Shown here: positions 1-9,067 of the stretch, piece after piece | Numbering within the stretch: position 1 is the stretch's first letter | How the letters are laid out: each line of letters begins with the position of its first letter | Origin: Bradyrhizobium sp. LMTR 3 | GTDB taxonomy: Bacteria > Pseudomonadota > Alphaproteobacteria > Rhizobiales > Xanthobacteraceae | Length of the DNA: 64,000 nt | Direction of reading: 5' to 3' | Assembly: GCF_001693485.1 (NCBI RefSeq) | Contig: NZ_MAXC01000005.1 | Location: 119,090-183,089, forward strand | Made by a program: the position numbers and the translations under genes | Notes under the pieces: model-generated | Seen by the model: the letters and a program-made list of their open reading frames with translations, nothing else | Database searches by the model: none | What the model was told of the DNA's origin: nothing

Positions 1-375
1 GCATAAAGAACACGCACACGAGCATACAGGTACAGCGGGAGCATCCCGGCCTTCCCTGCGCAATGGCTTTACGGCTTACTTCGTGCTCTTCCCGGAGAAC
101 GGCTCTTTTGCCTCCGTCGCTGCGCAAACAGTTTCACGCAGCTTAGCGCCAGCACCGCGGCGCCCGAACCACACGACTTCGCCGTACGCTTCCTGCGCCT
201 ACGTCTTGCGCATTCCGCGTCCATCGCATCTCACCGCACGTTCGTGACGATCGCGAGCGCCCCTCAATGGGTGAGACGGGCGGAAATATGCGGCTGATTT
301 GCCTCTCGCGTGAAGCGGAATATTTTCGATTCCCGGGCTTGACACGATTTCTGAAAATCAGAAGTGATTTGCCTG
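1..375. repeat. Bradyrhizobium-type interspersed repeat
   Basis: This stretch precedes the LysR gene and has no convincing coding sequence; the short reading frames on both strands have no family-like features. Its wording (a block on cysteine-free, arginine-rich frames around 50-280, then an AT-rich tail ending near AATCAGAAGTGATTTGCC at about 355-372) resembles an intergenic element I recall as recurring many times in Bradyrhizobium and Rhodopseudomonas genomes. That match is from memory and the left end may lie outside the window. Confidence 0.5.
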
Positions 376-403
376 CCTCCGCCGCCGACCTTGCAATTAC
401 TGG

Positions 404-1348
404 ATGTTCGATCCACCTTCCCAAGGGGCGGTATATCAGACGCGGCATATCGAATTGGAACGGTTGGACGATCTCGAAGCCTTCCTGGCGGTCATCGAGA
501 AGGGCAGCCAGGCGGCGGCTTCACGTCATCTTCGGCGACCGTTGCAATCCCTCAACCGGTCCCTGATGGCGCTGGAGCGCGCGCTCGGCGTCGAGCTCGT
601 CAAACGCACTACGCGACGGTCGGAGCCAACCGAGGCCGGGCGGGTGTTTTACGAACGCATCAAGCCGGCGGTTGCAGAAATCATCGAGGCGCGGGCCGAG
701 GCAGCCAACCTGCGCGGCGAAATTCTGGGACCGTTGAAAATCGGCGCGCCCATTCTGTTTGCGTCATCCTACGTGGCGCCGATCGTCAGCCGCTTTCTAA
801 AGCTCTATCCGAACGTGGATGTCGAGCTTCGCGCCTCCGACGAGCAGGTCGATCTCGTTGCTGATGGCCTCGATATTGCCGTGCGGATCGGCGACTCCGC
901 CGATGAATCCCTGATCGCCCGCCGCTTGCACACGCTGCGCGTGGTCATCGTTGGCGCGCCGTCTTATTTCGCCGAACATGGCCGGCCGCAGCACCCAGGC
1001 GATCTCGAGCGGCACGCCTGCATCCTGCGGGCCGGCGCCGAGGTGATCGACAAATGGCCGTTTCGGATCGACGGCCGGCTGCAGTCGATCAGGGTGCACG
1101 GCCGCTTTCGTTCGAACAGCGCCGCTTCGATCCGGGCTGCCGCGCGCGAAGGCACCGGCCTCGCCCGGCTGCCGCTGTGGCAGATCAGCGATCTCGTCGC
1201 GCAGGGCGCGCTCGCGATCGTGCTGCCGGAATTTGAAGCCGAGGGAATGCAGATTCAGTTGGTCTGGCCGCCGACACGGGCGCCGCTGGCGCGCGTCCGG
1301 CGGTTCGTGGATTTTCTGGCGAGCAGCCTGAAGACCGATCTGCTTTAG
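404..1348 (+). CDS. LysR-family transcriptional regulator
   Basis: A 314-residue DNA-binding regulator. The winged helix-turn-helix occupies roughly residues 20-80, with the family pattern of an Ala/Ser-rich helix, a recognition helix around SLNRSLMALERALG and the ELVKRTTRR turn. The remainder is a periplasmic-binding-protein-like effector domain (LKIGAPILFASSYVAPIVSRFL onward matches the usual opening of LysR effector domains). Length is normal. The first ATG gives about 15 residues before the usual start, so a TTG around 455-464 is possible. The gene converges on an FAD oxidoreductase with only 9 bases between stops, so no divergent target is visible; its regulon and effector cannot be read from sequence. 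Confidence 0.9.
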   Translation: MFDPPSQGAVYQTRHIELERLDDLEAFLAVIEKGSQAAASRHLRRPLQSLNRSLMALERALGVELVKRTTRRSEPTEAGRVFYERIKPAVAEIIEARAEAANLRGEILGPLKIGAPILFASSYVAPIVSRFLKLYPNVDVELRASDEQVDLVADGLDIAVRIGDSADESLIARRLHTLRVVIVGAPSYFAEHGRPQHPGDLERHACILRAGAEVIDKWPFRIDGRLQSIRVHGRFRSNSAASIRAAAREGTGLARLPLWQISDLVAQGALAIVLPEFEAEGMQIQLVWPPTRAPLARVRRFVDFLASSLKTDLL

Positions 1349-1357
1349 CTTAGCACG

Positions 1358-2797
1358 TCAGAATACATTATATCCCGGCGCCAGCAGATGTTGTGGATCG
1401 TAGCGCCGCTTGGCTTCACGAAGCTGCGGCCAGCTTGATCCGAAGTGAACCTCCCAATCGCCAGGCGACATGGCGAAGGCACCGACCGGATACTGAACGC
1501 CGCCAGCTTCGCGAATGCGATCGTAGAGCGTACGATTTGCCGCAACCATCCGCTCTGCCGCCGCCGCATCGTTTGATGCGGGGATGCGAATGAGATTGAA
1601 GACGAAGACCATGTCTTCCTTCGGCAGGCGAACCAGCGGCGTGCGAAACGCTCTCGTGAGCAAAGGGTAGAGAGTTATCCGCCCGAACGGCCCAACGGCA
1701 TCGCCCTTCAGGCCAGCCAGAATATCGCCGGCGACCCGTTCGGCGTTGCTGCCGCGCAGGAACGTCAACAACCAGGGCTGCGGATTGGACCATTGGCCTT
1801 TGGAGCGCAGCAGATTTTCAAATTTTCCAAACGCCAGGGCATCCTCGCGATAGGTCAGGTCAGTGATGACGGCGGCGCCGCGCTCATCCGACAATCCGGA
1901 AAGCACCGCCTTGTCATCGGGGGCCGAGCCGCTGCTATAAGGGATCGCGCCGTCGAGCTGGTACCGCCAACCGCCGCTGCCATCGGGAAGAATGGCCCCC
2001 TGCAACTGGTCGAAGCGCCCTTCCGTCAGCACGCGCCGCTGGTCCGCCATCAGGAAGCGCAAATCGCGGTAGAAGAGCTGAATGCGCCTGATACGCTCGG
2101 GAGCGCGCACCAGGCGCAGTGTTGCCCGAGTAACGATGCCGCATTGGCCCAGGCCGGCGCGGACGCCGTCGAAGAGATCGGCGTTACTGTCCGCCGAGCA
2201 ACTCAGTTCATTGCCATCGCCCGTCACCACGTCCAGCGCGATGACGTTGTCGGTTTGCATGCCATGCCGGGATGACGTCGCTCCGATGCCGCCCACCGCG
2301 ATCGTTCCTCCGACCGATAGACCGAGATAGTTGGTCAGCACCGGCGGCGTGAGTCCCTGCGCCAAGGTTGCGTCAAGCAGATCTCGCCATACTGCGCCGG
2401 CGTCGACCACGACGCGATCGTGCTGGATCTCGCGGATTGCGTTCATCGCGCTCATATCGACCACGACGCCGTCCGCGGACAGCGAGCGGCCATAGATCGA
2501 GTGGCCCTGACCGCGCGCCGCCACCTTGACATCGGCGCCTCTGGCCCAGCGCATCAGGCCCGCAATGTCGGCGCTCGATGCGGGCCTGAGCACGCCGCGC
2601 GGTTGCTGGTGAATGAGGCGGCCAAAATCATGGGCCGCGGCGGCGCGAACCTCCGGCTCGAGGCGGACATTGGCAGGCAGAGGCGAACCATCTGACGACA
2701 CCGCTTGCGCCGATGCTGCCAAGGCGCTGGCGTGCGAAGCGAGCGCGGCGGTGACGCCGAGGCCTGCGCCCAGGAACATACGTCTGTCCGATGGCAT
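1358..2797 (-). CDS. Tat-exported FAD-binding (PCMH) oxidoreductase, cytokinin-dehydrogenase-like
   Basis: A flavoprotein of the berberine-bridge/vanillyl-alcohol-oxidase fold. Residues 1-30 form a twin-arginine-type signal (SDRRMFLGAGLG followed by an Ala-rich stretch), implying folded export to the periplasm. The FAD-binding PCMH domain spans about residues 60-230, including the RGQGHS segment that usually surrounds the flavin-linking His, and the GGTIAVGGIGATS segment. The C-terminal half resembles cytokinin dehydrogenase (QPWLLTFLRGS, HFGSSWPQL). The start at 2797 is chosen because AAGGAGGG lies about six bases upstream; an upstream ATG adding ten residues has no such site. The substrate is unknown: cytokinin, an alcohol or an aldehyde are all possible. 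The gene is alone and ends against the LysR gene. Confidence 0.85.
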   Translation of the reverse strand: MPSDRRMFLGAGLGVTAALASHASALAASAQAVSSDGSPLPANVRLEPEVRAAAAHDFGRLIHQQPRGVLRPASSADIAGLMRWARGADVKVAARGQGHSIYGRSLSADGVVVDMSAMNAIREIQHDRVVVDAGAVWRDLLDATLAQGLTPPVLTNYLGLSVGGTIAVGGIGATSSRHGMQTDNVIALDVVTGDGNELSCSADSNADLFDGVRAGLGQCGIVTRATLRLVRAPERIRRIQLFYRDLRFLMADQRRVLTEGRFDQLQGAILPDGSGGWRYQLDGAIPYSSGSAPDDKAVLSGLSDERGAAVITDLTYREDALAFGKFENLLRSKGQWSNPQPWLLTFLRGSNAERVAGDILAGLKGDAVGPFGRITLYPLLTRAFRTPLVRLPKEDMVFVFNLIRIPASNDAAAAERMVAANRTLYDRIREAGGVQYPVGAFAMSPGDWEVHFGSSWPQLREAKRRYDPQHLLAPGYNVF

Positions 2798-2957
2798 GAA
2801 GCCCTCCTTGTCCAGAGGTCGTGACACTCACCCGCAAAGCTGCGGCCTCACCCGGCATGAGACAATGGCCACTGGGCCGGATGGACATTCCCGCAAACCG
2901 GGAGGATCCCGGCGGCAGCGATCGCCGTTCATGCTGTGTGAAAGTCTCTCAGCTTGC

Positions 2958-3112
2958 GTTCCCCGGACGCTGCGCAGCGCGTCCGGGATCGCGCTTTGCG
3001 CGACTCCGGCGGTGCGCTGCAGAGCCGGGGTCCATCTCGCGGGTACAATGGGTCCCGGCTCTGCGGCGCAGCGTACCGGACGATGCTTCGCATCGCCGGG
3101 ACACGCTGCACC
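2958..3112. repeat. Composite REP-like palindromic element
   Basis: Three consecutive hairpins fill the gap between the oxidoreductase and the DJ-1 gene. CCCGGACGC pairs with GCGTCCGGG (2962-2987), GCAGAGCCGGG pairs with CCCGGCTCTGC (3019-3029 with 3054-3064), and CGATGC pairs with GCATCG within flanking CCGG arms and outer GCAGCGT-type arms (about 3066-3109). Such clustered GC-rich palindromes are typical of Bradyrhizobium intergenic regions. No gene is supported between 2798 and 3256; reading frames here are repeat-derived. Confidence 0.7.
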
Positions 3113-3280
3113 GCGTCCGGGATACGAGATTGAGGCGGACTTCGTCGTCGAGGTCGCCGCTGTCATTTCACATTCCTGGACGCATGGCCGTTTTCGCCGG
3201 ATTTACGTCATTTCAGGCGGATCACTGCGGCTGTAGACTGTGGTTGGTCGATATGAGTGAGGGCGCGTGCCGGCAAACCG

Positions 3281-4429
3281 ATGAATTCGCGACGTGTATT
3301 GTGGAGCGCGCTCGGCGCAGTCGCGCTTGTCGCCGTGGTCGGCGGAGCTTGGATTTTCTCATTGCCACCGGCGCCCTCGGCCGCGGCCCCGCCGGCGATC
3401 ACGCAAGACGAGCGTGATGCGACGATCGCGGCGCTGAAGCCGCCGAAGCGGCAGCGTCCGCTGATCGCCATCATCGGGATCAACGACGCCACCGAGACCA
3501 CCGACTATCTGATGCCCTATGGCATCCTCAAGCGCGCCGACGTCGCCGATGTCGTCACGCTGGCGACGAAACCGGGGCCGGTGACGCTCTATCCGACGCT
3601 CAAGGTCGAACCGCAGGCGACCATCGCGGAGTTCGATGCACAGCATTCTCACGGCGCCGACTATGTCATCGTCCCCGCCATGAGCCGCGACGACGATCCC
3701 GAGGCGCTGCAATGGATCCGGAGCCAGTCGGCCAAGGGTGCAATCGTGATCGGCGTCTGCGTCGGTGCCAAGGTGGTCGGCGATGCCGGGCTGCTGCACG
3801 ACAAGCAGGCCACCACGCACTGGTATTCCGTCAAGGAGTTGCGCGGCAAGCATCCCACCATGCGTTATGTCAGAGACCGGCGGCTGGTGGTCGACAAGGG
3901 CGTGGCGACGACCACTGGGATCACGGCGTCGATGCCGATGTCGCTCACGCTGATCGAGGCGATTGCCGGACCTGACAAGGCGCGCGCCGTCGGCCGCGAG
4001 ATCGGCCTCGCCGAGTGGGATACGCGCCACCAGAGCGACGCGTTCAAGTTCACGCGCCCGTTTGCGCTGACGGCTATCCGCAATACGGCCGCGTTCTGGG
4101 CGCATGAGCAGCTCGGCATCGAACTCAAGGGCGGTGTCGACGAGGTGTCGCTGGCGCTCGTCACCGATGCCTGGTCGCGGACCTATCGCTCACAGGCGGT
4201 GACGTTCGCCAGCACTGGCGGCGCGCAGCACAGTCGCGGCGGCTTGCGGATCATTCCCGACCAGGTTGCGGCGAGCTGGCCCGCGGCGCGATTGCTGCCG
4301 GCGAGCGAGAATGCGAAACCGGCAGAAGCGCTGGACAACGCGCTTGCGGGCATTGCTGCGCGCTACGGAACGGATACCGCCGACTTCGTCGCGATGCAGC
4401 TCGAATATCCGAAGCATCCGACGCCGTAG
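3281..4429 (+). CDS. Membrane-anchored DJ-1/PfpI (GATase1-like) family protein
   Basis: A 382-residue protein with one N-terminal hydrophobic segment (residues about 5-27), so it is probably tethered to the inner membrane facing the periplasm. Residues about 55-240 form a DJ-1/PfpI class I glutamine-amidotransferase-like domain: PLIAIIGINDATETTD opening strand, and GVCVGAKVVGDAGLL around residue 160 with the nucleophile-elbow Cys, followed by THWYS as in GlxA-like regulators. The usual AraC helix-turn-helix of GlxA proteins is absent; the C-terminal 150 residues look like another family-associated extension. The ATG at 3281 is preferred over a GTG at 3257; neither has a strong ribosome site. 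The catalytic role (protease, chaperone or hydratase) cannot be told. Confidence 0.8.
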   Translation: MNSRRVLWSALGAVALVAVVGGAWIFSLPPAPSAAAPPAITQDERDATIAALKPPKRQRPLIAIIGINDATETTDYLMPYGILKRADVADVVTLATKPGPVTLYPTLKVEPQATIAEFDAQHSHGADYVIVPAMSRDDDPEALQWIRSQSAKGAIVIGVCVGAKVVGDAGLLHDKQATTHWYSVKELRGKHPTMRYVRDRRLVVDKGVATTTGITASMPMSLTLIEAIAGPDKARAVGREIGLAEWDTRHQSDAFKFTRPFALTAIRNTAAFWAHEQLGIELKGGVDEVSLALVTDAWSRTYRSQAVTFASTGGAQHSRGGLRIIPDQVAASWPAARLLPASENAKPAEALDNALAGIAARYGTDTADFVAMQLEYPKHPTP

Positions 4430-4441
4430 CATTGTAGTGCC

Positions 4442-4530
4442 GTAGGGTGGGCAAAGCGCAGCGTGCCCACCATCAAACGAGATTGTGGATGAATGGTGGG
4501 CACGGCGCTACGCGCCTTTGCCCACCCTAC
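4442..4530. repeat. Long palindromic intergenic element
   Basis: A nested inverted repeat: GTAGGGTGGGCAAAG (4442-4456) is exactly complementary to 4516-4530, and CGTGCCCACCAT (4462-4473) to 4493-4504. It sits between two convergent genes, so it could act as a bidirectional terminator, but it resembles a repeat common in Bradyrhizobium intergenic DNA. Confidence 0.8.
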
Positions 4531-4545
4531 CCTGCTAGACGGCCC

Positions 4546-5628
4546 TCACCGCCACGGCTCGACGATGATCTTGGTGTGCACTCCCGGGTTGGCGAGATCG
4601 GCAAAGGCCTTGGCGACGCCGCCGATGCCGACGGTGGAGGTCACCATCGAGGCAGCGTCCACCTGCCCTTCCGCGATCAGGCGGAGCGAATAGGCGAATT
4701 CCTCCGGCGTGTAGCCGAGCACGTATTGAACGTTGAGCTCCTTCAGGATGCCGAGCATCGGCTCGGAGCGGTCGGTCTCCATGCAGACGCCGACCACAAC
4801 AATGCGGGCATCCCGCGGCGCGCCTTCGAACACCTGCTGGATCAGGCCGGGCACGCCGACGCATTCGAAGATCAGCGCGGGTTTCAGCGCCGGCAACAGC
4901 GCCTGCAGCGGCGGGCGCGCGGCCTTTTCCTCCGGCGACATCTGGGCATGCTCGGCCCAGGTCGCGTAGGGCTGTGAGCGTGCGGGATCGACGACGACGT
5001 CGGCGCCGAGCTTTTCGGCGAGCGCGCGGCGGGCCGGCGAGTAATCGGCGGCCACGATCGGGTGCAATCCCCTGATCTTCAGCGCTGCAATGACGGCGAG
5101 CCCGACCGGGCCGCAGCCGATCACCAAGGGCACCTCGCCTCCCCTGATGTTGGCTTTTGCCACGGCATGAACGCCGACCGCGAGCGGCTCGGTGAGCGCG
5201 GCGTGCTCGGCGGCGAGGCCGTTCGGAACTTCGAGCAGCAGTGCTTCGCTGAGCAGCAGGCGCTCGGCATAGGCACCGACATTGTCGTTGGAATAGCCGA
5301 TACCCTGCGGGCCTTCCGGGGTCAGCAGCGCCGGCAGCGAGCAAACCTTGGTGCCCGCCTTGAACTTGCCCGTGGTGCCGGGACCATAGTCCAGCACCTC
5401 GCAGCAGAATTCATGGCCGAACACGACATCGCGCGAAAGGTCCATCGGCTTGCGGCCCGGAAAATGCCTGGCGAGCTCCACCATGCGGTGCGCGTGCTTG
5501 CGCGCGTGCAGGTCGGAGCCGCAGATGCCGCAGGCCAGCGACTTCACCAGCACCTGCCCGGCACCGGGTTTCGGCTCCGGCATCTCGTCGACGACAATTT
5601 CCCCGTTGCGGAAAATGGCTGCGCGCAC
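4546..5628 (-). CDS. Zinc-binding medium-chain alcohol dehydrogenase
   Basis: A 360-residue cytoplasmic NAD(P)-dependent dehydrogenase. The catalytic GroES-like domain shows CGICGSDLH (residues 33-41) and GHE (about 72-74), which carry the catalytic zinc ligands; the structural zinc loop with four closely spaced Cys is not present in its classic form, so it may be a threonine/sorbitol-type or glutathione-independent member. The Rossmann domain contains VIGCGPVGLAVIAALK. It starts at GTG, with GGGAGGA seven to eight bases upstream. It is a single gene convergent with the DJ-1 gene across a palindromic repeat. Substrate not determinable. Confidence 0.88.
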   Translation of the reverse strand: MRAAIFRNGEIVVDEMPEPKPGAGQVLVKSLACGICGSDLHARKHAHRMVELARHFPGRKPMDLSRDVVFGHEFCCEVLDYGPGTTGKFKAGTKVCSLPALLTPEGPQGIGYSNDNVGAYAERLLLSEALLLEVPNGLAAEHAALTEPLAVGVHAVAKANIRGGEVPLVIGCGPVGLAVIAALKIRGLHPIVAADYSPARRALAEKLGADVVVDPARSQPYATWAEHAQMSPEEKAARPPLQALLPALKPALIFECVGVPGLIQQVFEGAPRDARIVVVGVCMETDRSEPMLGILKELNVQYVLGYTPEEFAYSLRLIAEGQVDAASMVTSTVGIGGVAKAFADLANPGVHTKIIVEPWR

Positions 5629-5734
5629 GAAGGATCCTCCCGGTGATTTTGCTCACCTTAGCACGGAGGATCACCACGAATAGCGTACAACGCCCTTGCC
5701 GGCGTAGGAACTGGTGCCTTGTGGGTGACCTGGA

Positions 5735-6745
5735 TCAGGCGTTGGGCGACGACTCGCCCGAGACCGTCAGAAGCTGCGAGCGGCGGACGCGTTCGCGATG
5801 GGCGGTGTAGAGGCCTGAGGCGACGATGAAGGCGGCGCCGGTGATCGTGTAGGCATCCGGGACTTCGCCGAAGATCAGGAAGCCGAGTACGCTGACCCAC
5901 AGCAATTGCGTGTAGGAAAACGGCGCCAACACGGAGGCGTCGGCGTAGCGGAACGCCAGCACCACGATCCACTGCCCCGCGGTCGATGCGACACCGATCA
6001 GGATGCCGAAGGCGATATCGTGCCAGGTCGGCGTCACCCAGACGAACGGCACCAGCGCGGAGAGAATGAACAGGCCCGCGATCGACGAATAGGTCATGGT
6101 GGTGATCGCGCGCTCGGTGCCGCTCATCATCCGCGTCATGATCAGCGTGCAGGCCCAGGCCAGCGCCGAGACCAGCGGAAAGAACGCCGCGGGGTGAAAC
6201 GCGCCAGTGCCGGGACGCAGGATGATCAGCACGCCGACGAGGCCGACGCCGGTCGCAATCCAGCGGCGCAGGCCGACCTTCTCGCCGAGAAAGATGATCG
6301 ACAACGCCGTGACGAACAGCGGCGCGACGAAACCCGTGGCGGAGGCTTCTGCAATGGGAAGAAACCGCAGGCCGGAGATGAAGAACAGCGACGAGCCCAA
6401 CAGCGCTGCGCCGCGCAACAGATGCAGGCCGCGGCGTTTGGTCTGCAGCGCATAGAGCGGGGAACCCGGCAGCATCGCCGGCGTCATGATCATCGCGAAC
6501 ACCAGGAAGCGGATCCAGGCGATCTCGATCGACGGCAGGGTCGCCGACAGATATTTCGCCGTGACGTCGGAGGCGCCGAGAAACACCGTCGAGGCCAGCA
6601 CCAGCGCGATACCCTTGAACGGCCGATCGGCGCGCGCGGGCGCCTTGCGGATCGTCGACTTCTTTTCGGGCAAAGGCAGGTGAGCGCTGTCCAGCCTGGC
6701 GGCTGCGGCGGGGGGCGGTGTCACGGCAATCTCGATAGGCAGCAA
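5735..6745 (-). CDS. EamA/DMT-family inner-membrane transporter
   Basis: A 336-residue protein with a hydrophilic 40-residue N-terminal tail followed by about ten hydrophobic segments arranged as two EamA repeats (first about residues 45-175, second about 185-315). Motifs typical of the drug/metabolite transporter superfamily are visible: FLGASDVTAKYLS in helix 1, FLGEKVGLRRWIATGVGLVGVLIIL at the end of repeat 1, and FGEVPDAYTITGAAFIVASGL at the end of repeat 2. It exports or imports an unknown small metabolite. It follows the 6.9-13.8 kb operon on the same strand but after 160 bases that contain a tandem repeat, so it is probably transcribed separately. Confidence 0.88.
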   Translation of the reverse strand: MLPIEIAVTPPPAAAARLDSAHLPLPEKKSTIRKAPARADRPFKGIALVLASTVFLGASDVTAKYLSATLPSIEIAWIRFLVFAMIMTPAMLPGSPLYALQTKRRGLHLLRGAALLGSSLFFISGLRFLPIAEASATGFVAPLFVTALSIIFLGEKVGLRRWIATGVGLVGVLIILRPGTGAFHPAAFFPLVSALAWACTLIMTRMMSGTERAITTMTYSSIAGLFILSALVPFVWVTPTWHDIAFGILIGVASTAGQWIVVLAFRYADASVLAPFSYTQLLWVSVLGFLIFGEVPDAYTITGAAFIVASGLYTAHRERVRRSQLLTVSGESSPNA

Positions 6746-6842
6746 TTTTCGAATCGGGCGAGGTTGTAAAAAACACCAATTCGCCCGGTGCGACTAGGTC
6801 CGAAAACAGGATGCGGATATGCGCTGAGGGCGCGATGGCAAC

Positions 6843-6890
6843 ACTTTGTTAAGGCAATACTTTGTTAAGGCAATACCTTGTTAAGGGCTG
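6843..6890. repeat. Three-copy 16-bp tandem repeat
   Basis: Unit ACTTTGTTAAGGCAAT occurs at 6843-6858 and 6859-6874, with a diverged third copy at 6875-6890 (ACCTTGTTAAGGGCTG). It lies between the end of the CitE-like gene and the start of the EamA transporter gene, about 100 bases upstream of the latter. Confidence 0.85.
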
Positions 6891-6904
6891 CGCAGATGAG
6901 CGCG

Positions 6905-7762
6905 CTACCGTCCTCGCAACGCCAGAATCTTCTCCGCGGCGCGCAGATGCGGCTTGTCGATCATCTTGCCGTCGATCTTCACGACACCTGACGTCGGATT
7001 GTCGTTGAACGCTTTCACGACCTTCTCCGACCAGGCGATTTCCTCATCCGTCGGCATGAAGGCGGCGTTGACGACATCGACGTGCTTGGGATGGATCACC
7101 GCCTTGGCAAGGAACCCATCCTGCCGCGCGGCAATGGATTCTTCCCTGAGCGCGTCGAGATCGTTGATGTCGGTGGCGATGGTATCGATGGCGACGACGC
7201 CGGCTGCGGCCGCGCTGATCAGGCAGAGATCGCGCGCCAGCAGGAACGGACCATGAAAGCGGCCGGCGGTCCGGTTGCGCGACGCGCCGAGCGACGCGGC
7301 GAGATCCTCGGCGCCCCACATCATGCCCCACAGGCGCGGGCTCATGTTCTCGAAATCCAGCAGCTTGAGCACCGCCCTTGCGGTCTCCGTCGCTACGGTG
7401 ACGATCCTCGTCGATCCCTGTTCAATCCCGGCGGCGGCCTCGAAGGCATCGAGATACAGCGACAGACGGTTCACGTCGGCAGCGCCGGCGCATTTCGGCA
7501 GCACGATGCCGTCTGGCCGGCCCGGCATGACCGCGGCCAGGTCGCCAAGCGTCAAGCCGGTATCGAGCGCGTTGACGCGGACATACATCTTCTGGTTCGG
7601 ATTCCGGGCGTCGAGCATCTCGCGCACGATCCGCCGCGCGCCGACTTTCTCATCCGGCGCGATCGAGTCCTCGAGGTCGAGGATCAGCGCGTCAGCCGCA
7701 GTCTTCTTGGCGCTCTCGAACTTACGCAGGCTGTCGCCGGGAACGAACAGGAACGATCGCAT
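6905..7762 (-). CDS. HpcH/HpaI-type CoA-ester lyase (CitE-like)
   Basis: A 285-residue cytoplasmic TIM-barrel lyase of the CitE/malyl-CoA lyase group, which cleaves or forms beta-hydroxyacyl-CoA esters. The start MRSFLFVPGDSLRKFESAKK and the metal/substrate segment DALILDLEDSI (about residues 25-35) are diagnostic, as is the VRVNALDTG strand. MGMMWGAEDLAASLG around residue 150 carries the Glu/Asp pair that binds the divalent metal. It is the last gene of the leftward operon: its start lies four bases after the stop of the MaoC gene. With the hydratases upstream it probably performs the final C-C cleavage of the pathway substrate, giving acetyl-CoA, propionyl-CoA or glyoxylate; which of these is not visible. 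Confidence 0.88.
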   Translation of the reverse strand: MRSFLFVPGDSLRKFESAKKTAADALILDLEDSIAPDEKVGARRIVREMLDARNPNQKMYVRVNALDTGLTLGDLAAVMPGRPDGIVLPKCAGAADVNRLSLYLDAFEAAAGIEQGSTRIVTVATETARAVLKLLDFENMSPRLWGMMWGAEDLAASLGASRNRTAGRFHGPFLLARDLCLISAAAAGVVAIDTIATDINDLDALREESIAARQDGFLAKAVIHPKHVDVVNAAFMPTDEEIAWSEKVVKAFNDNPTSGVVKIDGKMIDKPHLRAAEKILALRGR

Positions 7763-7766
7763 CGGT

Positions 7767-8222
7767 TTACGCCTTCGGTTTGCAATGCATCAGGCCAGTT
7801 CGGCGGCAGCTTGCCACCACCTCGCCGCGCTGATTGGTCATGGTGTGCTCAAACTCGACAATGCCCTGGTTCGGCCGCGACTTGCTCTCACGCTTGGAAA
7901 TGATCCTGGTGTGCGCCCTGAGCGTATCGCCATGAAATACCGGTTTTGGAAATTTCACATCGGTCATGCCGAGATTGCCGATCGTGGTGCCGAGCGTCGT
8001 ATCGTAGACGCTCATACCGATCATGATGCCAAGCGTATAGAGGCTGTTGAACAGCCGCTGGCCGAATTCGGTATTCTCGGCGAAATGCGCATCGATATGC
8101 AGCGGCTGCGGATTCATGGTCAGGAGACTGAACAGCGTGTTGTCCATCTCGGTCACCGTGCGGCTGAACTCATGATGGAATTCGCGGCCGACTTCGAACT
8201 CCTCGAAATACAATCCCGCCAT
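7767..8222 (-). CDS. MaoC-family (R)-hydratase
   Basis: A 151-residue hot-dog-fold protein of the MaoC/mesaconyl-CoA hydratase-like group. The motif [12 protein letters not shown] (about residues 37-48) contains the catalytic Asp/His region of the hydratase-2 motif, and [16 protein letters not shown] is a typical central strand pair. Length fits a single-domain enzyme. Its ATG overlaps the TGA of the enoyl-CoA hydratase gene (ATGA at 8221-8224), implying translational coupling, and the lyase gene follows four bases after its stop. Hydration of an enoyl-CoA intermediate that is then cleaved by the CitE-like lyase is the natural reading. Confidence 0.88.
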   Translation of the reverse strand: MAGLYFEEFEVGREFHHEFSRTVTEMDNTLFSLLTMNPQPLHIDAHFAENTEFGQRLFNSLYTLGIMIGMSVYDTTLGTTIGNLGMTDVKFPKPVFHGDTLRAHTRIISKRESKSRPNQGIVEFEHTMTNQRGEVVASCRRTGLMHCKPKA

Positions 8223-8998
8223 CAGCGCCCCCTGTAGTTTGGCGTTCGCTTCTCGACGAACGCATTCAAGCCTTCCTGACAGTCCTCCGTCGTTGCAACG
8301 AGTGCAAAGCTCTCGGCGGCATTTTCGACCGAGCGGCGGAAATCGGCGTCGACCGCCCGCATGAAGGCATCGCGCCCGATCTTCATGACGATGGGTGATT
8401 TGGCCGCAAGCTTGCGCGCGATCTCCCGCGCCCGATCCAGCGCGGCTCCCTTCGGAACGACCTCACTCAGCAACCCCATGCGAAAGGCGGTTGCCGCATC
8501 GAAAGGCTCGCCCAGGAACAGCGGCCCAAAAGCCTGGTGCTTGCCAACCAGCCGTGGCAGTTGCACGAAGTGAATGGCCGGGATCAGCCCGACATCGATC
8601 TCCGGATAGCCGAAGGTACAGCCTTCGCCCGCGATGATCATGTCGCAGGAGATCGCAATCGTCATGCCGCCGGCGCGAACCGCGCCGTCGACTGCGGCAA
8701 TCGTCGGCTTACCCATGCGATACTGGATATCGTTGAGCGCGAAATACAGCCGTTCGAGAAACTTCTTGGTCTCGATTCCAGGCTTGCCTCGGACGATGTC
8801 GAGATCGAGCCCGGCGCAAAACACCTTGTGCGCACTGCCGATGATAACGGCGCGCGCCGCCTCGTCGTCCCTCGCCTTCGAAAGCGCCGCCAGCAGCGCG
8901 TCGATCAGGTCCATGCTGAGCGCATTGACCGGCGGGCGATCCAGCATGATCTCGGCAATATTGCTAGATACAGAATAACCAACCAGATCGGTACTCAT
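8222..8998 (-). CDS. Enoyl-CoA hydratase/isomerase (crotonase) family protein
   Basis: A 258-residue crotonase-fold enzyme. [13 protein letters not shown] (about residues 58-70) matches the CoA-binding and first oxyanion-hole segment, and [27 protein letters not shown] the second; the Glu/Asp pair of classic hydratases is not clearly conserved ([13 protein letters not shown] retains one Glu), so isomerase or hydrolase activity is possible. GGGGAGG stands about six bases before the ATG. It follows livF by 69 bases on the same strand and is coupled to the MaoC gene, so transport and beta-oxidation-type chemistry share one transcript. Confidence 0.88.
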   Translation of the reverse strand: MSTDLVGYSVSSNIAEIMLDRPPVNALSMDLIDALLAALSKARDDEAARAVIIGSAHKVFCAGLDLDIVRGKPGIETKKFLERLYFALNDIQYRMGKPTIAAVDGAVRAGGMTIAISCDMIIAGEGCTFGYPEIDVGLIPAIHFVQLPRLVGKHQAFGPLFLGEPFDAATAFRMGLLSEVVPKGAALDRAREIARKLAAKSPIVMKIGRDAFMRAVDADFRRSVENAAESFALVATTEDCQEGLNAFVEKRTPNYRGR

Positions 8999-9067
8999 GC
9001 CGTGCCTCCCCTGACCTGACGCACCGCGCCGGCCTCGACCAGATCGTCGATAGTGCTAGGCCGAAAG

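Noticed and set aside
2613..3417. Frames of about 200 codons across the region before the DJ-1 gene
   Set aside because: They run through the palindromic repeats and are Arg-rich; no protein family features.
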